Counted from the first letter of the stretch, positions 8,336-16,733 are shown. The stretch is 64,000 nucleotides of DNA from Halobacillus aidingensis (GCF_900104185.1 NZ_FNIZ01000007.1:62001-126000); one strand, 5' to 3'. Translations and numbers: made by a program. The notes: generated by a model not told the origin, from the sequence alone.

Positions 8336-8578
8336 GTGGAGATGGAAAGACTTCGCGGTCCGATCTATTTTCTCGGCATCTGTATCCTGTTCGCCGGCTG
8401 TGCCGCTTCAAGCGGAAATAACGGCCCTACAATCCAACAGCAAGATTATTCCTATGAACTGGAAGGCATCCACCAGGAGCTTCAGATGCTGAGGCAGGAA
8501 GTCGAAGTATTGAATGAACAGTTATCGGAGGACGACTCAAGCGAAAGCGAACGTACGGGTACAAAGCGCACGTATTAA
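8336..8578 (+). CDS. Short lipoprotein with coiled-coil tail
   Basis: 80 residues from a GTG at 8336 (GAGAGGAAGA upstream). A signal peptide ends in the lipobox LFAGC, so the mature protein would be a lipid-linked peptide. A heptad-like helix (LEGIHQELQMLRQEVEVLNE) follows, then a Ser/Glu-rich tail. Only one base separates it from the upstream stop, implying co-translation. Confidence 0.6.
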   Translation: MEMERLRGPIYFLGICILFAGCAASSGNNGPTIQQQDYSYELEGIHQELQMLRQEVEVLNEQLSEDDSSESERTGTKRTY

Positions 8579-8596
8579 GGATGGAGGGATTTGGGA

Positions 8597-8854
8597 ATGA
8601 AGGACGAATTCAAACGTTATTTCTGGAAGCGGTTCTGGTTGATTTTTGTTCCTCTATATCTATTTGCCATTGGAAATGAAAGCTACATTGTCTCGAATCC
8701 TTTTTCAGAACTCGATGATTATGGATCCTTTCTTTATTTCATCGTTTTCTATTTTATCGGTTATGGAGCGATTACAGCCGGGATCCTTCATCTTTTATGG
8801 AGAGCCGGCAGGAGAATGGGAGCTCTGAATCGTGAAGAGAAAATTAGAGAGTAG
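8597..8854 (+). CDS. Small two-span membrane protein
   Basis: 85 residues from the ATG at 8597, eight bases after GGAGGG. Two hydrophobic segments (about 12-28 and 43-65) with a basic C-terminus. It overlaps the next gene by 23 bases. Family unknown. Confidence 0.55.
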   Translation: MKDEFKRYFWKRFWLIFVPLYLFAIGNESYIVSNPFSELDDYGSFLYFIVFYFIGYGAITAGILHLLWRAGRRMGALNREEKIRE

Positions 8855-9353
8855 ATTTTTTCGATTATTCACAGGGGAGGGGACGGCTCTCGCCCTATTT
8901 CTCCTGATGTATGTTTTTATGTTAGAAAGAATAGCTCTCATTGAGGCAATCCTTTTTACTCCTTTGTCCGTATTCTGTTTTTTTCTCCTGGAATGGGTTT
9001 TACTTCAAGGGACGGTTTACTGGTTTTTGAAATGGAAAAGGATTGCTCAAAAGAAAAAGACAGAACTTCATGAGTCACAATATGACTGGTTTGGGAGGTT
9101 GAATAAGACCAACCTTGTGCTGCTTATCCTTGCTGCAGGGCTCTGGGTAACTCAATGGGTATTCACAAACTCAGCTAACTGGTGGGCGTTGTTCCTGCTT
9201 GTTTTTGCTATCGGTGAGCACATCAATTATTATCATATTCGCCTGTCTTACCAAACAACAGCTGAATGGAAAGATTGGAAAAAGAGAGGGTGGCAGCGTC
9301 CTGTACTTGCTCGCGAATTGAGTAATCATAAAAGGGTGAAGCAGAAACATTAG
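8832..9353 (+). CDS. Polytopic membrane hypothetical protein
   Basis: 173 residues from a GTG start inside the preceding gene. Four hydrophobic stretches can be seen (about 18-33, 37-63, 90-108, 115-130), with a lysine-rich cytoplasmic loop between the second and third. The C-terminal part with WKKRGWQRPVLARELSNHK is basic. No recognised family. Confidence 0.55.
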   Translation: MKRKLESRFFRLFTGEGTALALFLLMYVFMLERIALIEAILFTPLSVFCFFLLEWVLLQGTVYWFLKWKRIAQKKKTELHESQYDWFGRLNKTNLVLLILAAGLWVTQWVFTNSANWWALFLLVFAIGEHINYYHIRLSYQTTAEWKDWKKRGWQRPVLARELSNHKRVKQKH

Positions 9354-9430
9354 CAAGGAATATACTTGGCATGTGCACGACTGACCATACATAACTTTAA
9401 GACCTTAAATAAAGAGAGGAGGGGGAGGCT

Positions 9431-9970
9431 GTGTATTTTCCGCCAATGGAAACCGAACGCCTCAACCTGGTGAATGTGAGCCGGAAGCATACGAACTTCA
9501 TTTTAAAACACTTCAGTGACAGCAGAGTCTGTGAGTTTTTATATGATGAAGAAGACTTGGAGAATTATGACCAGGCTCATGCCTTAGTCGAATGGTTCGC
9601 AAACCCCGAAGAAAAAGGATACAACCGCTGGGTAATGGAAAGTAAACAGATGGGCGGGATTCCTGTGGGGACGTGCGGTTTCCATTTGTGGGACCGTCAG
9701 AATCGAACGGCGGAAATCGGATATGACCTTTATCCTGATTTTTGGGGAAAAGGTCTGATGAAAGAGGCTTTGGTGGCCTGCATCAACAGCGGGTTTCAAA
9801 ACATGGGCCTCAACCGGATCCACGCTTATGTAGCGGTTGAGAATCAACGTTCCTCCGATTTGCTAAAACGATTAGGGTTCACTTGTGAAGGTATATTCCG
9901 GGATAAACATTACTATCAAGGCAGCTATTATGACCATTATACTTATTCTCTGCTCCGTAGAGAATGGTAA
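9431..9970 (+). CDS. RimJ/RimL-type GNAT acetyltransferase
   Basis: 179 residues from a GTG after AGAGGAGGGGGAG. The N-terminal METERLNLVNVSRKHTNFIL, the acetyl-CoA loop DFWGKGLMKEAL and VENQRSSDLLKRLGFTCEGI are standard for the RimL/YdaF group acting on protein N-termini or small amines. Intact, unlike the related remnant at 7157. Confidence 0.88.
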   Translation: MYFPPMETERLNLVNVSRKHTNFILKHFSDSRVCEFLYDEEDLENYDQAHALVEWFANPEEKGYNRWVMESKQMGGIPVGTCGFHLWDRQNRTAEIGYDLYPDFWGKGLMKEALVACINSGFQNMGLNRIHAYVAVENQRSSDLLKRLGFTCEGIFRDKHYYQGSYYDHYTYSLLRREW

Positions 9971-10072
9971 GGTGAACTGATGTGAATTAGCATATATGGA
10001 CAAGGGTGAAGCTGGATGATAAATAGATGAAAGCTTCCCCCTTTACAAAATCAAAATCCTGTTATAAGATGT

Positions 10073-10093
10073 AATTCGTAATCGTTACTATTA
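10073..10093 (+). promoter_or_regulatory. Zur box 1 upstream of rpsN2
   Basis: The palindrome TTCGTAATCGTTACTATTA closely matches the Firmicute Zur operator (AAATCGTAAT-N-ATTACGATTT type). It lies about 94 bases before rpsN2 and may cover the promoter. Confidence 0.75.
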
Positions 10094-10114
10094 CAACTGA
10101 GGTGTTGTTTCTTA

Positions 10115-10156
10115 ATGAAAGAGCATCCTATTTTTTTGAACGTTTTTAAATCGTAA
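10115..10156 (+). CDS. Possible 13-residue leader ORF before rpsN2
   Basis: An ATG ORF (MKEHPIFLNVFKS) sits between the two Zur boxes and its stop codon lies inside the second. GAGGTG is 14 bases upstream, which is rather far. It could be a chance ORF. Confidence 0.2.
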   Translation: MKEHPIFLNVFKS

Positions 10157-10168
10157 TAATTACTATTT
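10148..10168 (+). promoter_or_regulatory. Zur box 2 upstream of rpsN2
   Basis: AAATCGTAATAATTACTATTT is an almost perfect copy of the Zur operator consensus, placed 19 bases before the rpsN2 start codon. Two boxes suggest tight repression when zinc is plentiful. Confidence 0.88.
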
Positions 10169-10186
10169 GTTGAAAGGTGTGAAGAT

Positions 10187-10456
10187 ATGGCTAAAAAGTC
10201 AAAAGTGGCAAAAGAGAAGAAACGCCAAGCGATGGTTCAAAAATATGCAGCCCTGCGTAAAGAGTTGAAGGAAAAAGGGGACTACGAAGCGTTAAGAAAA
10301 TTACCCCGAGATTCCTCACCCACACGCCTCACAGGACGCTGTGAAGTCACAGGAAGACCACGCGGGTACATGCGTAAATTCAACATGTCCCGCATCGCCT
10401 TCCGAGAATACGCCCACAAAGGCCAAATCCCAGGCGTGAAAAAATCCAGTTGGTAA
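10187..10456 (+). CDS. rpsN2: 30S ribosomal protein S14, zinc-independent form
   Basis: 89 residues ending in the S14 signature ([24 protein letters not shown]). The zinc-binding CxxC pairs of the housekeeping form are absent; only one Cys remains in this region. Such C-minus S14 paralogues replace the zinc form under zinc starvation so that zinc is freed, and they are Zur-repressed, which fits the two operators upstream. AAAGGTGTG is the ribosome site. Confidence 0.95.
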   Translation: MAKKSKVAKEKKRQAMVQKYAALRKELKEKGDYEALRKLPRDSSPTRLTGRCEVTGRPRGYMRKFNMSRIAFREYAHKGQIPGVKKSSW

Positions 10457-10458
10457 TT

Positions 10459-10760
10459 CTAAGTGTGGAGACACCCCGGTAGATGCGACAAGCATAAGCA
10501 AAATCACGTCGTGGCGGTCTTTGCCACAGAGTGAGGTTGCTTATGTCTCGAGCATCTGGGTGGCGGAACCGGATAAATACAAATGCGCAGAGGCCTTGCT
10601 CAGCCCCGACAAGCATAAGAGGTTCAGCGGAGTGAAGTGTACGTTCTTCACGCAGCTGAAACACTTATGACCTCGAGGGGCTAGGCCTTGGAGCTGGCCG
10701 GAGAGGAAGTGTGGGGACACACTGATAGACGCGACAAGCGTTAGCAAAATCACGTCGGGC
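10459..10760. repeat. Cluster of long imperfect hairpins with a shared core (intergenic repeat element)
   Basis: This 360-bp gap holds no gene. Two near-identical ~52-bp blocks, 10459-10510 and 10707-10758, share GACAAGC, AGCAAAATCACGTCG and a GTGTGG-GACAC lead. The first is the left arm of an imperfect hairpin whose right arm (GTGAGGTTGCTTATG to GCATCTGGGTG) ends near 10572. A second hairpin spans about 10588-10700 (GAGGCCTTGCTCAGCCCC, then GACAAGCATAAG, against CTTATG and GGGGCTAGGCCTT) with an inner GTTCAGC/GCTGAA stem. The third block is a left arm only. The pattern suggests a non-coding mobile or REP-like family. Confidence 0.75.
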
Positions 10761-10818
10761 TGTCTTTGGTGGTTGCATATAGAAGATAAAAAAATAGGGA
10801 CTCCTGATCAGGGAGGCC

Positions 10819-11430
10819 CTACTTTTTACATACAGCAACACCCAAAGGATAATAGACTCCTTCTCTCGGAGGCTCAATGGTGACACCGCGCTGATTATAG
10901 ATTTCTTTTTCAGAAAAGCCTTCAAACAATTCCTCGAATTCCTCCGGTGTCAATTGAAAATAATGGAAGGGTTGCCCGGATGCGTAATCCCTTCCTTCGC
11001 CGAATGGAGTGGAAAGGATGAGCGTTCCGCCAGGGTTCAATAAATCGTACATACGTTTAACAAACAAGCGATCATTCTTCACATGCTCGATCGTTTCAAA
11101 ACTGAGGATTGTATCAAATGTCCCGATTTCCTGAGGGAGGGAAGCATCCAACGCATCTCCTTGTTTGAAAGTGAGCAAAGGATGATAGTAGTTGTGAACC
11201 GCGTATTGCAGTGTTTTCTCACAAATATCCACGCCTATGATTTCATCAATTTTCTCTTTTGTTTCTTTGGCTATTTTGAGACTACCGTAGCCGGTTCCAC
11301 ACGCGATATCCAACACCCTTCCTTTTACATAAGGGGTGGAAAACATGTACCGCGCAATGTGCTCAAGGAGCATGTTGTTCATCGGGTCCATTTTTTTCGG
11401 TATGACCCGTTCGCCTGTATCTTCTAACAT
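10819..11430 (-). CDS. Class I SAM-dependent methyltransferase
   Basis: About 203 residues. VLDIACGTGYGSLKIA is motif I for S-adenosylmethionine, VDICEKTLQYA motif II and FDTILSFETIEHVKND motif IV. The usual start of this Bacillus subgroup is MLEDTGERVIPKKMDPMNN, so the ATG at 11430 is preferred; an ATG at 11481 adds 17 residues and neither has a clear ribosome site. The substrate is unknown. An A/T-rich hairpin near 10795-10825 may terminate it. Confidence 0.82.
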   Translation of the reverse strand: MLEDTGERVIPKKMDPMNNMLLEHIARYMFSTPYVKGRVLDIACGTGYGSLKIAKETKEKIDEIIGVDICEKTLQYAVHNYYHPLLTFKQGDALDASLPQEIGTFDTILSFETIEHVKNDRLFVKRMYDLLNPGGTLILSTPFGEGRDYASGQPFHYFQLTPEEFEELFEGFSEKEIYNQRGVTIEPPREGVYYPLGVAVCKK

Positions 11431-11529
11431 AACCCGTTCACCGCTTTGTCTGATTTTTCTTACTTCAGACCAGTATAACATAGTCTGATCTCAAAATTGA
11501 GCACCATAGGCTTACAGAAAAGGGCAGCG

Positions 11530-12054
11530 CTAGGATGCGCTCCCCTTTGTTTGTTCCTGACTTTTAAGGTGAAGAATCGTCCTCAACAAATCCCCTGCAC
11601 AAGCCCTGCCGAATGGACCGGTCTGTTTTTGTTGATAAAGCAATTCTCCCGAGTGATTGATGAGGAAACAGGCAGGCTCACCGAAGGCGCTGATAGCTTC
11701 CTTGTGACCAGGTCTATGTTCAGTAAAAACCCCGAATGCTTCAATAATGGAGAGGAATTCATCAGCTAAGATGGGAAAGGTAAGCTTCTCGTTCTCTACC
11801 ATCCTCTTCAATTCCCGCGTGTTTTCTGCTGCAATCGCTATCATCGTGACATTCTCTTTAGAAAATTCTACGAGATGGTCCTCGATTTGTTTCAACGCAC
11901 GTACGCACTCTTTTGACCATGATCCTCGGAAGAAAACGATCAAGTGCCAGCAATCTTCATTGTTTTCCTTATGGGACTCTAATAAAAATTGTTCTCCGGT
12001 GACGGTAGGCAAAATAAAGTTTGGAACACGATCCCCAAGCCTCAACTCAGACAT
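11530..12054 (-). CDS. AhpC/TSA-type redoxin lacking the peroxidatic Cys
   Basis: 174 residues from the ATG at 12054, which has AAAGGAGGA upstream (an ATG at 12108 does not). The fold is peroxiredoxin-like: LGDRVPNFILPTVTGEQF then FFRGSWSKEC near 41-50. In RGxWCxxC relatives the first Cys is the peroxidatic residue; here it is Ser47 and only Cys50 remains. It may therefore be a non-classical thiol protein or inactive. Confidence 0.8.
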   Translation of the reverse strand: MSELRLGDRVPNFILPTVTGEQFLLESHKENNEDCWHLIVFFRGSWSKECVRALKQIEDHLVEFSKENVTMIAIAAENTRELKRMVENEKLTFPILADEFLSIIEAFGVFTEHRPGHKEAISAFGEPACFLINHSGELLYQQKQTGPFGRACAGDLLRTILHLKSQEQTKGSAS

Positions 12055-12289
12055 ATTGCTCCTCCTTTCCTGATGGTACTCCTTCAAGATCATCCATCCG
12101 CTTCGCATTTGTGACGATAAAATTTCTCGAACGATTCCATTATATAGACTCTGAAGTGAGAAAAAGATCCTTTTTCCATAGGTTAACCAAATTTTAAGAT
12201 AATTATAATAATTGAGCGGATGCTTATGAAACTTTTGCCATTTTCAGTCGTATACAAAGATAGATTGTAAATGAAAGAGGTCGATTTAA

Positions 12290-12697
12290 ATGGACAAGGA
12301 ACAACGACTATATGATGAAGCGAGAATGTTAGTTGAACATAGGTATCCAAGCGGTTGGGGAGGGGCTGCGGCGGTGAGGATTGAGGACGGAACCATCCTG
12401 ACGAGTGTCGCTCCAGATGTGATCAATGATGCCGTGAATCTCTGCATGGAAACAGGGGCGATCCTTGAAGCTCACAAACGGAACCAACGGGTCACACATT
12501 CCCTGTGTATCGCTCGTGACGATGAAAGTTCTTCCTTCAAAGTGTTGTCGCCTTGCGGGGTTTGTCAGGAACGGTTGTTTTACTGGGGAGATGATGTGAA
12601 AGTCGCTGTCACACACGATGGTGAAGGACTCATGTTTAAAACACTTGCTGAAGTTCAGCCCCATCACTGGTCCAGAGCCTATGAGGGAGAAGAATGA
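12290..12697 (+). CDS. Cytidine/blasticidin-S deaminase-like protein
   Basis: 135 residues. The zinc site is visible as C52-M-E54 (nucleophile and catalytic Glu) and the PCGVC pair Cys89/Cys92. The arrangement is that of the cytidine-deaminase superfamily, blasticidin-S deaminase branch. Monocistronic; AAAGAGG precedes the ATG. True substrate unknown. Confidence 0.85.
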   Translation: MDKEQRLYDEARMLVEHRYPSGWGGAAAVRIEDGTILTSVAPDVINDAVNLCMETGAILEAHKRNQRVTHSLCIARDDESSSFKVLSPCGVCQERLFYWGDDVKVAVTHDGEGLMFKTLAEVQPHHWSRAYEGEE

Positions 12698-12778
12698 ATC
12701 TTCGGATCCGTGATCAAGATTTTTATGTGTTGAAGAGATGGACAGGTGAATCTCTTCAAGGAAACAAAGCAACAAGGA

Positions 12779-12904
12779 TTTATCAATGGCTTTTGAGCTT
12801 TTATCAGTGAGTTTGGTAATTTTATCGGCGACTTTCGCACTTTTATCAGTCGCTTTCGCCATTTTATCGGTGACTTTCAAACCTTTATCATTAACTTCAA
12901 TAAT
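12779..12904. repeat. 21-bp tandem repeat array, six units
   Basis: TTTATC recurs at 12779, 12800, 12821, 12842, 12863 and 12884, exactly 21 bp apart, with CTTTCGCCATTTTATCGGTGA as a representative unit. Outer copies are more diverged than inner ones. On the minus strand it translates as repeating TDKxxKx heptads, but there is no start context. It lies downstream of the deaminase gene and is otherwise non-coding. Confidence 0.9.
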
Positions 12905-13052
12905 AAATCTTATATCCTATAAACATTTACAAATTATGACTATAAACCCATGTCAGTATTTTCAATTTATTCCAGACATGGTACGCTTTTAGTAATAATA
13001 CAACGGAGAGCGCTGTCGTAGTGTGCTCGAATTCACAGAAAGGTGAGACATC

Positions 13053-13424
13053 ATGAAGAAATTATTTGTCGTTCTTTTACTTTTAGTCGTGGGGTGCAGT
13101 GTAGCAGGGAAAGACGTCAATGCTTTCGAAGGTCATGTGACAGAAGTCAAGGTCGGCGGTCTGGAAGTCGAGTGCTCATCGGCAGTGGAAAATGGAGAGG
13201 TGGATGATGGGACAGAAGAAGGATGGCCTTGCCTCGTTCTCGTTCCCCATGATACCCCGGTCTATACCAATGATGGCGAGAACTTGAAAATGGAAACGTT
13301 CAGAGAACAAGCAAGAGAGGAGAAACTTCTCAAAATTCGAGTGCAGCTCAGTGAAAGTACAGAAATCACGGAAGATCCTGAAAGCAGGAAAGTGACAGCG
13401 AAGGAAATCACGGTCCTTGAATAA
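13053..13424 (+). CDS. Lipoprotein with small beta domain (DUF3221-like)
   Basis: 123 residues. The signal peptide ends in the lipobox LVVGC, so the protein should be lipid-anchored outside the membrane. The mature part (FEGHVTEVKVGGLEVEC, later VRVQLSESTEI-type strands) recalls the OB-like DUF3221/YobA group, but the match is by eye. First gene of a three-gene unit of envelope proteins. Confidence 0.65.
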   Translation: MKKLFVVLLLLVVGCSVAGKDVNAFEGHVTEVKVGGLEVECSSAVENGEVDDGTEEGWPCLVLVPHDTPVYTNDGENLKMETFREQAREEKLLKIRVQLSESTEITEDPESRKVTAKEITVLE

Positions 13425-13452
13425 AGGTCATACATATAGTTGAGGTGTTTTT

Positions 13453-13869
13453 ATGAAAAGACTTTTGTTTCATCTGGGATTTGCTGTATTTCTCATCGCC
13501 GCGATGATGGGGATGTTGAGTATTCGCGGAGGACTTGTTGATCAGGCGGAAATGGAATTCGAGGTCGTGCCTCTTATCATTTTTGATCTGGTATTCCCGG
13601 TGGTGTTTGGGATGTTATTCGCTCTTCCTTTTTTATGGCGCAGATATAGAGAACATAAATGGAAAGGTTTCATGTGGCCGGAGTTCATTGGTATCGGTGT
13701 ACCGAGCCTGTTCGTAGCCGTATCACACTGGTTGTACTTCACAAATTTTCCGCTGAATCCGGTGACGAAATTTTTTGCGATGCATGCGATCAACGGTCCC
13801 ATCCTTTTTGGATTCATTTTCGGCTTCACCCTGATTCATTCCATTAGAAAAAGGGAAGACGCAGAATGA
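13453..13869 (+). CDS. Four-span membrane hypothetical protein
   Basis: 138 residues with four hydrophobic helices (about 5-24, 40-62, 75-92, 110-129) and short loops. GAGGTG precedes the ATG. It overlaps the following lipoprotein gene by four bases (ATGA). Family not recognised. Confidence 0.6.
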   Translation: MKRLLFHLGFAVFLIAAMMGMLSIRGGLVDQAEMEFEVVPLIIFDLVFPVVFGMLFALPFLWRRYREHKWKGFMWPEFIGIGVPSLFVAVSHWLYFTNFPLNPVTKFFAMHAINGPILFGFIFGFTLIHSIRKREDAE

Positions 13870-14207
13870 AAGGCATTCTTGCCTTATTGCTTGTTGCTCT
13901 ATTCCTCCTTCCAGCCTGTTCTCCTGGTGCAGGCGAAGGAGGGCTTTTGGAAAAAAAGCAGGTGCTCAACATGAATCCTGACGCTGATTATGTAGAATTG
14001 GAGAACGGAGAGGTCTACACGCATGGAGCAGAGTGGGTCTATGAGAAGAGCCTGACCAAAGGTGCAAAGATAGCAGAAGTGGAAAAAGGGATGGCGAGCG
14101 ATCTACCCGTTGGAACCATCCTATATGAATCCAAAGAAATCCCAGCGATATTGATTTCAGAATATGACGGCAAAACGAAACGTTATCATTTGGCCATGGG
14201 AGAATAA
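13866..14207 (+). CDS. Lipoprotein, unknown function
   Basis: 113 residues with a signal peptide and lipobox LLPAC. The mature part has YVELENGEVYTHGAEWVYEK. It is translationally coupled to the upstream membrane gene, and an SDR gene follows 20 bases downstream. Confidence 0.65.
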   Translation: MKGILALLLVALFLLPACSPGAGEGGLLEKKQVLNMNPDADYVELENGEVYTHGAEWVYEKSLTKGAKIAEVEKGMASDLPVGTILYESKEIPAILISEYDGKTKRYHLAMGE

Positions 14208-14227
14208 GAGGAGGAGAAACAATTTCT

Positions 14228-14971
14228 ATGAAAGAGAAAGTGGCTTTAGTTACAGGAGGCTCCAAGGTTCTTGGAAAGGGAATTGTCCAAAATCTGGCGG
14301 CCTCTGGTGTGACCGTGATCATAAACTATCATCGTGATCAGGAGTCGGCCGATGAGGTCGTTCATCATATCCGTGAAAATGGAGGACAGGCTTTCGCTAT
14401 TCAGGCCGATGTGACGAAAGAGGAAGAAGTGCACCGTCTCGTGGCAGAAGCCGAACAACAAGCAGGCCGTCCCGTTAATATCGTCGTAAACAACGCCACA
14501 GGTCCTCAACCCGAATATTCTCTTGAGGAAGTGACTTGGGACGATTATCTCGATCAACTGTTATTTACGACAAAAGCCCCGTTACTGTTGACGAAAGCCG
14601 TCATTCCTTCGATGAAGAAAGAAAAGTGGGGACGGATCATTAATATCGGAAGTGAAGTCGTAGATCTCGGCAATGCGCATTTTTCCAATTATGTAACGGC
14701 GAAGTCTGCGGTCGTCGGCATGACGCGTTCGTGGGCCAGTGAACTCGGCGAACATGGAATCACTGTCAATGCTGTCCATCCTGGTTTTACCCCGGTTGAA
14801 CGGCATGGAGATGTAACAGATGAGACAAAAGCTTCTTATTTAAATAATGTCCCTTTGAAAAGAATGGGGGAGCCCCAGGATATCGCGAATGCTGTACGGT
14901 TTTTAAGCAGCGATGATGCGTCATTCATTACAGGTCAGAACATCAGCGTCAATGGAGGGAAAACATTCTAG
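14228..14971 (+). CDS. Short-chain dehydrogenase/reductase (FabG-like)
   Basis: 247 residues of classical SDR type. The cofactor loop is TGGSKVLGKG (9-18), NNATG is at 88-92, Ser142 and the YVTAK pair Tyr155/Lys159 form the active site, and FITGQNISVNGG is the usual C-terminus. NADP preference and substrate cannot be read with certainty. AGGAGGAG precedes the ATG. Confidence 0.9.
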   Translation: MKEKVALVTGGSKVLGKGIVQNLAASGVTVIINYHRDQESADEVVHHIRENGGQAFAIQADVTKEEEVHRLVAEAEQQAGRPVNIVVNNATGPQPEYSLEEVTWDDYLDQLLFTTKAPLLLTKAVIPSMKKEKWGRIINIGSEVVDLGNAHFSNYVTAKSAVVGMTRSWASELGEHGITVNAVHPGFTPVERHGDVTDETKASYLNNVPLKRMGEPQDIANAVRFLSSDDASFITGQNISVNGGKTF

Positions 14972-14982
14972 AAGGGTGTGTG

Positions 14983-15924
14983 ATGAGGATGGACAAAGAG
15001 ACGGTGGCACTTACAAGCAAGTGGATCAAAAGGAACGCACGACCACTGGAAGCGGCACGCTGGCATGCCTTGATGGAGGGCGGTTTGAAGAGTGAGGTCA
15101 TCCATTACATACGCGCCTTCCAAAATGAAGATGGTGGTTTCGGGCATGACATTGAACCGGACTTTTGGCTTCCGGAATCTTCTCCGATGGCGACATGGGC
15201 CGCCGGACAGTACTTGTTCGAATTGGATGTCGCTTCTAAAGAACGCGTCGTCCTTGATATGATTTCCTACCTGCTTGAAACGTACGATGAAGAGACAGGG
15301 ATGTGGCCATCAGTACTTCCTGAACACAACAATCACCCTCATGCCCCGTGGTGGCATTGGAAAGAAGGCGTCCAGCAAAATTGGATGTTCAACCCTGGTG
15401 CGGAACTGGCAGGCTTTCTCATCCACTGGTCCTATAAAGACAGTGAAGCAGCAAAAACGGGTTGGGCGAGTGTAGAAAAAGCCGTTGCTCATTTGATGGC
15501 CATCGATTTGATGGATTTTCATGAAGTCAACTGTTTTCAACGGTTGATGAATGTCCTGTTCCGTCATAAGGACAAAGTCGCTGCCCATACCCCTTTTACT
15601 TTCGAAGAAGTGAATGCCAAAACGGTGCTTCTTGCTGAGAGGTGCATAGAGAAAGATCCGCACAATTGGGGCAGCAGCTACAAACCGCTGCCGCTCGATC
15701 TCATCCATTCACCGAAACATATCCTTGCTGAAAAACACCCAGAGCTGCTGAAAGAAAACCTGGATTTTTATTTGGAAACGATGAATGAGGATGGGGTCTG
15801 GGACCTAACATGGGACTGGGGAGATGGATCCGAAGCTTCCGCCGTCAGCAAAAGGCAGTGGCAGGGGATCTTGGCTGTGGATCGCTACCAGAAATTGAAA
15901 GCCTTCGGTCGTTTGCCGGAGTGA
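14983..15924 (+). CDS. Alpha/alpha-toroid (prenyltransferase/squalene cyclase-like) protein
   Basis: About 313 residues. QNEDGGFGHDIEPD near 43-56 is a QW-like repeat of the terpenoid cyclase/protein prenyltransferase toroid, and ETYDEETGMWPS, then MNEDGVWDLTWDWGDG, look like further turns. No DxDD or DDTA active-site motif is obvious, so enzymatic activity is doubtful. The ATG at 14983 is six bases after AAGGG; the gene follows the SDR stop by 11 bases. Confidence 0.65.
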   Translation: MRMDKETVALTSKWIKRNARPLEAARWHALMEGGLKSEVIHYIRAFQNEDGGFGHDIEPDFWLPESSPMATWAAGQYLFELDVASKERVVLDMISYLLETYDEETGMWPSVLPEHNNHPHAPWWHWKEGVQQNWMFNPGAELAGFLIHWSYKDSEAAKTGWASVEKAVAHLMAIDLMDFHEVNCFQRLMNVLFRHKDKVAAHTPFTFEEVNAKTVLLAERCIEKDPHNWGSSYKPLPLDLIHSPKHILAEKHPELLKENLDFYLETMNEDGVWDLTWDWGDGSEASAVSKRQWQGILAVDRYQKLKAFGRLPE

Positions 15925-15979
15925 CATCGGATCCTGTCATTCAAGGGGCTGTTCACAATTGAAACAAAGGAGAAAAGAA

Positions 15980-16453
15980 ATGAGAATCATAGACTTGAAG
16001 CACATTTCCACCGATGACAAGGTGGATTTTTTTCATACCCATTGGGGTGGAACAACGATGGTCATCTCAAGCGGTGTTTATGAATGCCCGGAGCTTGCCG
16101 GATATGCAGCATTGGAAAATGAAAAAATCATAGGGTTGATCACCTATGTGAAAAAGGAGAGGGAGTGTGAAATCATCTCCCTCGACAGTTTGATAGAAAA
16201 CAAAGGCATCGGAACGTCGCTCATCAAGGCTGTAGAAGGTGAAGCAAAACGAATGGGGTGTCGTTCGTTGAACGTCATTACGACGAACGACAATATAAGA
16301 GCCCTTGCTTTCTATCAAAAGCGCGAATTCCGTATCCGGGAAATCTTTCACGATGCTGTTCAGCGAGCACGAGAAATGAAACCGGAGATCCCGGCGATCG
16401 GTGATCATGGCATCCCGATCGTTGATGAACTTTTATTGAAAAAGGAGATTTGA
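15980..16453 (+). CDS. GNAT family N-acetyltransferase
   Basis: 157 residues from the ATG at 15980, preceded by AAAGGAGA; a TTG at 15959 is less likely. ENKGIGTSLIKAVEGEAKRMG is the acetyl-CoA loop and following helix, and TTNDNIRALAFYQKREF the conserved C-terminal part. The following membrane gene starts five bases after its stop. Confidence 0.85.
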   Translation: MRIIDLKHISTDDKVDFFHTHWGGTTMVISSGVYECPELAGYAALENEKIIGLITYVKKERECEIISLDSLIENKGIGTSLIKAVEGEAKRMGCRSLNVITTNDNIRALAFYQKREFRIREIFHDAVQRAREMKPEIPAIGDHGIPIVDELLLKKEI

Positions 16454-16457
16454 TTGG

Positions 16458-16733
16458 ATGCGGAAGTGGCATGTCGTAGGTTCGCTTCTCGTTGTAACCG
16501 GACCTGTGCTCATTCTCTCTGGCGTTCAGAATACACTTCTCATCCTTTCCCTTATGGTACCAGGGGTTCTGATCGTCATGGTGAATGCTCTCTTAGAAAA
16601 GGAAGAGACCAGCATAAGGTGCAGACTGGGCCTCCATACATATGAACGCGTTCGTTGGAAAGAGGATGGACCTGGGGAAATCATCGAATGTCAGCGATGT
16701 AAAAAAAGAAAAGAAGTGATGAGAGGCTTTTAA
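16458..16733 (+). CDS. Small membrane protein with C-terminal CxxC
   Basis: 91 residues: two membrane helices (about 6-24 and 28-45) and a cytoplasmic tail with IECQRCKKRKE, a possible half zinc ribbon. GGAGATTTG precedes the ATG. Function unknown. Confidence 0.6.
   Translation: MRKWHVVGSLLVVTGPVLILSGVQNTLLILSLMVPGVLIVMVNALLEKEETSIRCRLGLHTYERVRWKEDGPGEIIECQRCKKRKEVMRGF

Noticed and set aside
12329-12880. 183-codon minus-strand ORF with TDKxxK heptads
   Set aside because: It lies antisense to the deaminase gene and through the 21-bp array, with no start signal.
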